Below are positions 58,434-64,000 of a stretch of DNA of 64,000 nucleotides, piece after piece. The notes under the pieces were generated by a model, which was not told the origin of the DNA, ran no database searches, and worked only from the letters and a program-made list of their open reading frames with translations. How positions within the stretch are numbered: the stretch's first letter is position 1; the number at the start of each line of letters is the position of its first letter. Both the position numbers and the translations under genes were made by a program. Source of the DNA: Romanomermis culicivorax (Eukaryota; Nematoda; Enoplea; Mermithida; Mermithidae); the NCBI GenBank assembly GCA_963922205.1, contig CAWUHX010000027.1, positions 1,674,001-1,738,000 of the forward strand. Reading direction: 5' to 3'.

Positions 58434-59020
58434 TGTTGTGGAGCAATTTGACGTATTTGTAAAGCTCGTGTCGTTTGCGAGAAAGATCGGCAAGTTTGAT
58501 TTGGAAAGATCGTGACGAGACCACCGAAGAGGCGTGGCTACAATGTGAAGAAATTATGAAAGTGTTCTTTCATTAGTTTGCGTTGTACTGTAGCCGAAAG
58601 GTTGTGTTTTTTGGTATTTGTCTGAAAAGTGTGTAGCGGCTTTGTACATTAGTAAATTGTGTGAAAAGTCTGTTCTAAGTTGAGTCAAACTATTTGGAAA
58701 ATAGTTTGAGTGAGCGAGTGAAACTCCTAAGCGGTTAAGAATTTACGGCGCGAGTTTCGGCATCCGAAAACCTTTGACGACCTGAGCGAAGATCCCTGGA
58801 TAAAATTGACACAGCGCTCTCTACGAGCCCGTCAATCTCCTGCGTTCGACTATCGTTGCGTTGATTCCGTAAAACACTCCGAGTGTTTCGTCTACAGCGT
58901 TCCGCACGCTCTTCTACGTTCCGTACGTCTCTTCTAACGCGCGATAAATCGTCGAGCTACACAGCTAATTTCTCATCTGCGTTCCGTCGTCTACGCTTCT
59001 TCAATTTCTCACGCACGACA
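58434..59020 (+). repeat. Element 2, 3' LTR
   Basis: Same length and, by eye, same sequence as the 5' LTR (constant offset of 11660). Followed by TAATTAACATTTTT, which resumes the MITE B sequence. Confidence 0.9.
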
Positions 59021-59200
59021 TAATTAACATTTTTCAGTATTTTTCCGACCAAAAGTATGGGGGTCCCTAGGGCTACCATATGGTTAGCCATAGGATTGGA
59101 AAATCGTGTGGGGGCGGTCGCCCAATGGCTAGCCATATGATCGACGATTTCTGGGGGGGGGGGGGTCCCATAGCACTTACCCCTCCCCCAATTACATGTA
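59021..59200. mobile_element. MITE B, right half
   Basis: Continues the interrupted element: AACATTTTTCAGTATTTTTCC, then GGTCCCTA, the GTTAGCCATA phrase, a G run, and the terminal ATTACATGTA, as in the intact copy. Confidence 0.7.
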
Positions 59201-59960
59201 TGGCTTGGATTTGGACAGAACTGCGTCTATACCCGAGTGCTACCCCAGAAATTTGGTCTTTAGCCGGATTACAGTAATAGGCTTACCATTTTTGTCCGGA
59301 TTTGAATTTACCATCATAAAATAGCTGCATCGATCAGTTTGCGAGAGTGGTTGAACAATGGGGCAAAATCAAGATATCTTGAAAAAATCAAGATTACATC
59401 TTTAAATAAAATCAAGGAGGACGGCACATAACGATAAAAAATTTCTGAATCTGGCCAATCAAAAGCGTTGCTCCGCCTTCAATGCGTGTGTCTACGGGAA
59501 CCCTTTCAGAGTAGATGTCTGAATTCAGGGCTTGCAGGCGGAGGCGCATTTGGTTTCAACGAGGTGTTGCAAAGGGAAGGAAAAAACTCTTTGCGTTCTG
59601 ATATTTCGACTGTCCCACTACCTCGACTAATGTGTTAAATTGCCGTTACATCGACCAATGAATTTTTAGGAAAAATAAAATCTTTTTCGCTGTATCCCGT
59701 TACTTCGACTATGAAGTCGACTTTGACGTTGGATAAATTTGAAATTTTTTGAGGTAATATATCATTCTGCACTTATGATAATTGATGCGAACGAGATTTT
59801 GTATTTTGGCTTTCTATTCTTAACTGCATCATATTTATGTAGTGTCACATTAACTGAATTGAGAGCCATGTCACATTAAACGAATTGATCATCAGTCACA
59901 TTGATGGGAAAACCCATACCATAACTCGTAGAAATGTTGAGAGTGGCCAAAGCAGCCACC
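59201..59960. other. Repeat fragments downstream of element 2
   Basis: A truncated family-A copy (about 59210-59345, ending TAGCTGCATCGATCAG), an FB2-like fragment (59360-59530) and CGACTGTCCCACTACCTCGAC-type repeats (59600-59720), whose inverse occurs near 62835. Confidence 0.45.
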
Positions 59961-60000
59961 TCAACTACGAATTGTTGCAAAAAGAGAGTGCCTTTCCCAC

Positions 60001-60073
60001 TGGTCGGTTGGCTCAGTTGGTTGGAGCCTGCGGACGGTAGCCGCAAGATCCTGGGTTCGAGTCCCGGACCAAG
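60001..60073 (+). tRNA. tRNA-like sequence, probably a SINE head
   Basis: GGCTCAGTTGG (A box) and GGTTCGAGTCC (B box) are present. The anticodon stem TGCGG/CCGCA is perfect, but its loop ACGGTAG lacks the invariant U33, and the acceptor halves do not close without overlap. Nominal anticodon GGT. Likely a tRNA-derived Pol III repeat with a GC-richer body to about 60360. Confidence 0.4.
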
Positions 60074-60777
60074 CCTAACTTTTACTGAAGCCCCGAGTGG
60101 CGGGAAAAGGTTGCCTCAACAGAAAATACGGTCATGCCACTGTGAGTGACATGCTGCGACCCCGTTGAGTATTCAGTTCGGAAACCAAACCCAGCTGGTA
60201 CCGACTGCAGGAAAACCTATAGTGTACCTCGGAACTGTCCTCAGGTTCTGCTGTAGAATAATGGACAATGCTGCCAGGTCAGGGGTGGCAATCCCTAGTC
60301 CCCATTCACTGAGAATGAAAGACAATGCCATTCGTGGAATGGCTTACTGTACCCGATTGTAAACCTAAATCCCCTTTTTGGCCCTGATCCAAGGGGTTCA
60401 AGGGCTACTCTAACTGAGGGGATTCTCAAGGGAAAACCGACTTAGGGAGGATTCCCACAAATATACCCTCAACAACAATAACCCCTAAGAAGACTCACCT
60501 AGTCCTCTTCTCAATTACTCGGTGCGGGGGGCGATGGGTTCAAGGGTGTTCGTGGATCCAGGGGACAACCGGAGCAGGTACGACAATCTGATTCAGTTTG
60601 GCGCGGTGGTATGTACTGACGGGGGTCGGCGAGTGATGCAAAATGTTCCTCGAGGGAGGCAACGGGGATTCCTAAGTGAAGTATGACGGGGTAACTCCTG
60701 GGTACGGGATACAGTAACATAAACGCAGTGGAGGCACTGAAGGAATATGCAAATTTATTAATATAAATCGGCAGCAG
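60074..60777. other. GC-richer segment of unknown nature
   Basis: Composition is clearly richer in G and C than the flanks. No domain-bearing frame found. May be the body of a tRNA-derived repeat followed by the 5' region of the 91-codon frame. Confidence 0.4.
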
Positions 60778-61053
60778 ATGCAGGAATATATGCAAATTTA
60801 TAAAATAAAGTTGACGGATGCGGAGATGCAGCTAAAAGGCAAAGGGAGACGATTAGGCCCAAAAATGAGTGCAAAACTGAAGAAACAAGCCCTTTTAAAG
60901 GGCCCTGTAAACCTACAGTATGCCTTGGGCGGAGCTGGCCAACCCAGGCTAACTTCTACAGCAGAAATTGCTGCAGAAGATGCCTATGGTCACATAGACA
61001 TTTTTCAGTTCGAATACGTTAAGCATTGGGACGAATTTCACTCTCCATGCTAA
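60778..61053 (+). CDS. Small unknown ORF, 91 codons
   Basis: Starts ATGCAGGAATATATG, preceded at -20 by TTAATATAAATCGG. Encodes a basic N half (KGKGRRLGPKMSAKLKKQ) and an acidic C half (EIAAEDAYGHIDIFQFEY) ending HSPC. I do not recognise a family. It could be a degenerate transposon protein or a small host gene. Coding status is uncertain: no splice sites are needed, but no homologue is visible in the window. Confidence 0.3.
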   Translation: MQEYMQIYKIKLTDAEMQLKGKGRRLGPKMSAKLKKQALLKGPVNLQYALGGAGQPRLTSTAEIAAEDAYGHIDIFQFEYVKHWDEFHSPC

Positions 61054-61083
61054 ACATATGAATGTCATTTAGAGAGAATCTCC

Positions 61084-61120
61084 AAACTAGTCGTTTCACG
61101 TTGCGAAACGTCACTAGTTT
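61084..61120. other. Strong hairpin after the 91-codon ORF
   Basis: AAACTAGT-CGTTTC pairs with GAAACG-TC-ACTAGTTT around a 7-nt loop, with one 2-nt bulge. It lies about 30 bp after the ORF stop and may affect 3' end structure of any transcript. Confidence 0.5.
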
Positions 61121-61239
61121 TTACTGATAAGAGGTGCACGTTGTGCTCCAATTATAGCGATGAGCTCGGAGAGCTTATCTTTAACGGAAATTCTAACTAA
61201 CGGGTTACATACCATAGTCTACGTGGGCAATGGAAAAAT

Positions 61240-62189
61240 AACAAATCATAAAGGAAATGAAAGTACAAAAATGAAACAGAAATGAAACGCAAAAAGTAAA
61301 CACAGAAATTGCATGTAGAATATAAAAACAAAATGCAAAATTAAAGTAAGTGACTGTAAAACAGAAAGTGACGAAAAACATAACGTAAAAGCATGATGTG
61401 AATCACGTGACGTTGGGTAGAATTTGTCGGCACGTGACAGTAGCATGTGAAATCTAAATAGGCCTCCAACATCCTAAAGTTCGGGAAAATCGGTCAAAAG
61501 AGCCTTTTTTGCTCGATTTTCGGCCTTTTTAAAGGAAATTTTCGAGTTTTTTTCATTCCATTATTTCTGACTGGCGTTTTTACTGAGCCATTTGGGTGGC
61601 GCCTCAAAAAATCAATAGTGCTACATACGCCTGTAGGCAGGGGGTTGGAGGGGGCGATGGACCCCCCCGAAATGTTTGAAGTGTTAGAAAAAGGCAAAGT
61701 TAGGGAGGGACTTTTGGTTTTTTTTCCATGTCAAGTCAGGAAAAAGAGTCAGATCAGAAATGCTAATTTTACGGTAAATTCAGTGAAAAAATATGTGCCA
61801 CCCCGAACCCCCGAAAAAAATTCCTGGCTACAGGCTTGCTGCTACAGTAGAACAGTAAAATCGTCAAAAATGGTCGTATTTCAATATAAAAAATATCATT
61901 GCGTAGAGAATATTCAGAATCAACTAAAAATTTTACCTAACAGTTTTTCATCATATGATATCTTATTTAGAAGATTTGCGTTTTTACCTATATTTCCCTA
62001 TGTTAAAAATCTCCGTCAAATTTCCCTATGACAAGTTTCATCAAAAAGTGTTGCGCAAAGTTTGTAGTATTTTTTTAAGAGCTTTCCAATGATCTGTGGT
62101 ATTGACAAAATTCTCAAAAACGAATTTGTATCGTTTACAAGTGAAGAGCGCCCAAGGCTCGAATGACAAAAGGAAGGGCAGGCTAGAGA
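61240..62189. other. Spacer with an FB1-like A-rich fragment
   Basis: 61240-61390 is A-rich (ACAAAAATGAAACAGAAATG type), like FB1 arms. The frame at 61618-62031 encodes no recognisable domain. Confidence 0.4.
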
Positions 62190-62585
62190 CAGTCTAGAGC
62201 TAAATGATGGGCTAACTATCTCGTTATTTATCCCGCAATTTAAACCTTGATTTGTCTCATCAGGACATCGCCCACCATTTCACCCACCAATTGCCCCTAG
62301 ATTTGCCCTGTGATATGTCCCAAACTTTAGCCGGCCATTTGCCCCACCATTTAGCCTGGCATTTGCTCCTCGATTTATCTCACCGTTTACGTCAACGATG
62401 GCCCACTGTCTAGCCCGAGATTTGCCCCAAGATTTAGCCTGCCTTTTGTCCCAAATTTAGCCCCCTAAATAGTCCACGATTTGCCCTTCAATTTACGCTG
62501 TGATTTGCCCTACTTTTCAGCCCACGATTTGCCCCATCATTTTCTTTATACACTTTAGCCCGCTATTTGCCCCTAGCCCACCTTT
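62190..62585. repeat. Degenerate tandem array of GATTTGCCCCACCATTTAGCC-type units
   Basis: About twenty imperfect 14-18-bp units built on (G/C)ATTTGCCC, ATTTAGCC and GCCCAC words in direct orientation. No coding potential. Confidence 0.75.
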
Positions 62586-62829
62586 TCGTCATTCGGCCCT
62601 TATTTTTCTGGAAAAAGTAGATATAATTTGGCTGAGCTGTTGCTTGACAATAATCTTCCATTTAGGCAAAAATTCAAGCACAACTTTCTGGCCAGTTCAC
62701 AGGAAGTGCGAACAATCAGACGCAGTTTCTTACCAAATATTGATGGTGTAATTATTTGAGGGAAGCCCCTTTGAAAGTGATGATACATTTTTGTAAATTT
62801 CACTTTGTAATTTTTTGTGACGTCTCAAC

Positions 62830-62950
62830 ATAGTCGATGTAATGGGACAGTCAAGATTATTTATTTCATAACATTAGTTGAGATAACGGGATGATTGAGG
62901 AAATGGGATGGTCGAGGTAATTAGACAATCGAGGTAACTTTACACAATCG
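62830..62950. repeat. Array of TCGAGGTAATGGGACA-type units
   Basis: AGTCGATGTAATGGGACAGTC, GTTGAGATAACGGGATGATTG and GGTCGAGGTAATTAGACAATC are related direct units. Their inverse (GACTGTCCCACTACCTCGAC) is at about 59600, so 59.6-62.95 kb may be one element with inverted array ends. Confidence 0.5.
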
Positions 62951-63319
62951 GTTCGTTTTGTGGGAGTCCCATTCACTGCTGAAGTTGGCCCAAGAGGAGT
63001 TTTGTAGCCACTCTTGTGGCTTGAGTTAAGTTCGAGATCAGCTATAGCTCACCTGCTGCTTAACTTTCCTGATATATTTTGCGCGTATCAGCTTAGCTGC
63101 AGCTCAGGAGCAAGTATTTACTTTGATGGAAATATCTTTTTTCTTTTCTGTTGTGACATTTAACAGACTGGAAAATGATTAAAACCCGTAATTTTTTGCA
63201 GTGAAGTCGTTAGATTGAGTGAGGACAATTGTGCTCTTACAGAAAACGGGTTTATTGGGCACTTGAGTAGAAGGGATCACATTAATGAACAAAAGTTTAC
63301 ATCCATGCATAACAATAGA
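62951..63319. other. Spacer, no feature
   Basis: Between the array and the terminal exon of the next minus-strand gene. Nothing recognised. Confidence 0.4.
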
Positions 63320-63756
63320 CTATAAAGTGTAGTCTCTTCCAATCGAAACCATCAACTCTTGATCTTTACAGTACGAATTCCATGCGCTTTTGCATGAACC
63401 ATATCTCGAAGGTTCATGAATGAGTAAACTTTTCGGCTTGAAGCAACAGCTGCATTGACGAGGTAGATCGATCGTTTTCTTATCTGACAAATCGTACAAA
63501 GTGGCCAAAAGAGTGTCCCATGCTGTTACGTTCAAGTTTGATGGGGATTTTTCTTCATAACTTGAAAAAATCCCATTCTGAGAAAATGCGAAACAAAAAT
63601 CGTTGAATATTCGCTTGAAATGTTGAGTTGTGATTGGACAATTCTGTCCAGTAGTGAAGCAAGTGATTATGCCCATGTAAATTTCTGGTTCATAGAGGAC
63701 ACGGGTAAGTGTGACACCGGCAGGGTCGAGGATGATCCATTTTGGAATGTTTGAGC
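63320..63756 (-). CDS. Terminal exon of an unknown Cys-rich, possibly cystine-knot, protein
   Basis: Minus-strand exon starting after the acceptor CATTTCATTATAG (phase 1) and ending at TAG 63320-63322, 144 complete codons. Features: LTRVLYEPEIYMGIITC, then TTGQNCP, a central helix with FNDFCFAF, then IDLPRQCSCC and YGSCKSAWNSYC. The spacing of Cys with a late C-x-C-C is reminiscent of cystine-knot growth factors (Spaetzle/Trunk/NGF type), which would be secreted and dimeric, but I cannot confirm this. The remaining exons lie to the right, outside the window. It is upstream of, and on the same strand as, the protease gene. Confidence 0.6.
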
Positions 63757-64000
63757 CTATAATGAAATGAAATTCATGTATGAATAGATATACACAGACA
63801 AAAAAAGAAAGAAGCGACCAGGGTTCGATTTCATCAATGAGCAGCTATTGCAGATTTTACAAGCACACGTATAGTTCTATGTGAAAATCTGGAGTAACTA
63901 AGGTTCGCTTTTTTATAAAATACTTCCAAAATTGAAAAAAATGACTACTGTCGTCAAAATCCTTTACACAAAGCTTTTACTCTGGAATTTGTTACCCAAA

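Larger units (their letters stand above)
46774..59020 (+). mobile_element. Element 2: intact Ty3/Gypsy-type LTR retrotransposon with an extra exonuclease ORF
   Basis: A 12.25-kb element with 587-bp LTRs (TGTTGTGG...CACGACA) that look identical. Order: LTR, gag-pol (47437-53412), two-exon exonuclease ORF (53901-57335), overlapping ORF3 (57199-58092), polypurine tract, LTR. The 4-bp duplication is ambiguous by a base: AATT/AATT if the boundary shifts by one, otherwise AAAT/TAAT. It is inserted in MITE B. It is clearly a diverged relative of element 1, with the same gene order, motifs and ORF2 intron but low nucleotide similarity. Confidence 0.93.

Noticed and set aside
43837..63756. Exon at 63320-63756 as an upstream exon of the protease gene
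   Set aside because: It ends in an in-frame stop with no convincing donor before it, and its Cys-rich content differs, so it is treated as the end of a separate gene.

Overview
The window looks like nuclear DNA from a nematode. It is AT-rich and dense with small interspersed repeats. It carries tracts of the nematode-type telomere unit TTAGGC, one intact tRNA-Asn gene, GT-AG spliced host exons and two Cer-like (Ty3/Gypsy, Metaviridae) LTR retrotransposons. Introns are long and repeat-filled, and splice acceptors vary more than the strict Caenorhabditis consensus, so I do not name a species.

Host genes occupy little of the sequence. At the left edge are two plus-strand exons (119-462, 1330-1657) of a Tudor-domain protein that starts outside the window. 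A minus-strand gene runs from 43950 down to 9862 in seven phase-compatible exons. It encodes a Pro/Thr/Ala-rich N-terminal region, a cysteine-rich PAN/apple-like segment, an I29-type propeptide and a complete papain-like (C1A) cysteine protease. A minus-strand terminal exon of another, cysteine-rich protein lies at 63320-63756.

Two large, apparently intact and recent retrotransposons dominate. Element 1 (14020-28659, 14.6 kb) sits antisense inside the 18.7-kb last intron of the protease gene. It has 615-bp LTRs that look identical and an ACTA target-site duplication. Element 2 (46774-59020, 12.2 kb) has 587-bp LTRs and is nested in a small inverted-repeat element; a paralogous copy without the insertion lies at 34971-35336. 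Each encodes a single-ORF Gag-Pol (protease, RT, RNase H, integrase with GPY/F). Each then carries, in the position where env would lie, a second two-exon ORF with a DEDDy-type 3'-5' exonuclease domain (RNase D/WRN/MUT-7-like fold; Exo I, II and III motifs all present). The intron lies at the same place and phase in both copies. A retrotransposon family with its own spliced exonuclease is the most notable content of this window.

The rest is a layered repeat landscape: a 1385-bp hAT relic with a perfect 8-bp target duplication and a decayed BED finger, a Harbinger-like MITE, a multi-copy ~300-370-bp inverted-repeat family, large foldback elements ending in arrays of short degenerate tandem repeats (several with TTAGGC tracts inside), two tandem tRNA-like units, and a GC-richer island at 59.9-61.2 kb that I cannot assign.
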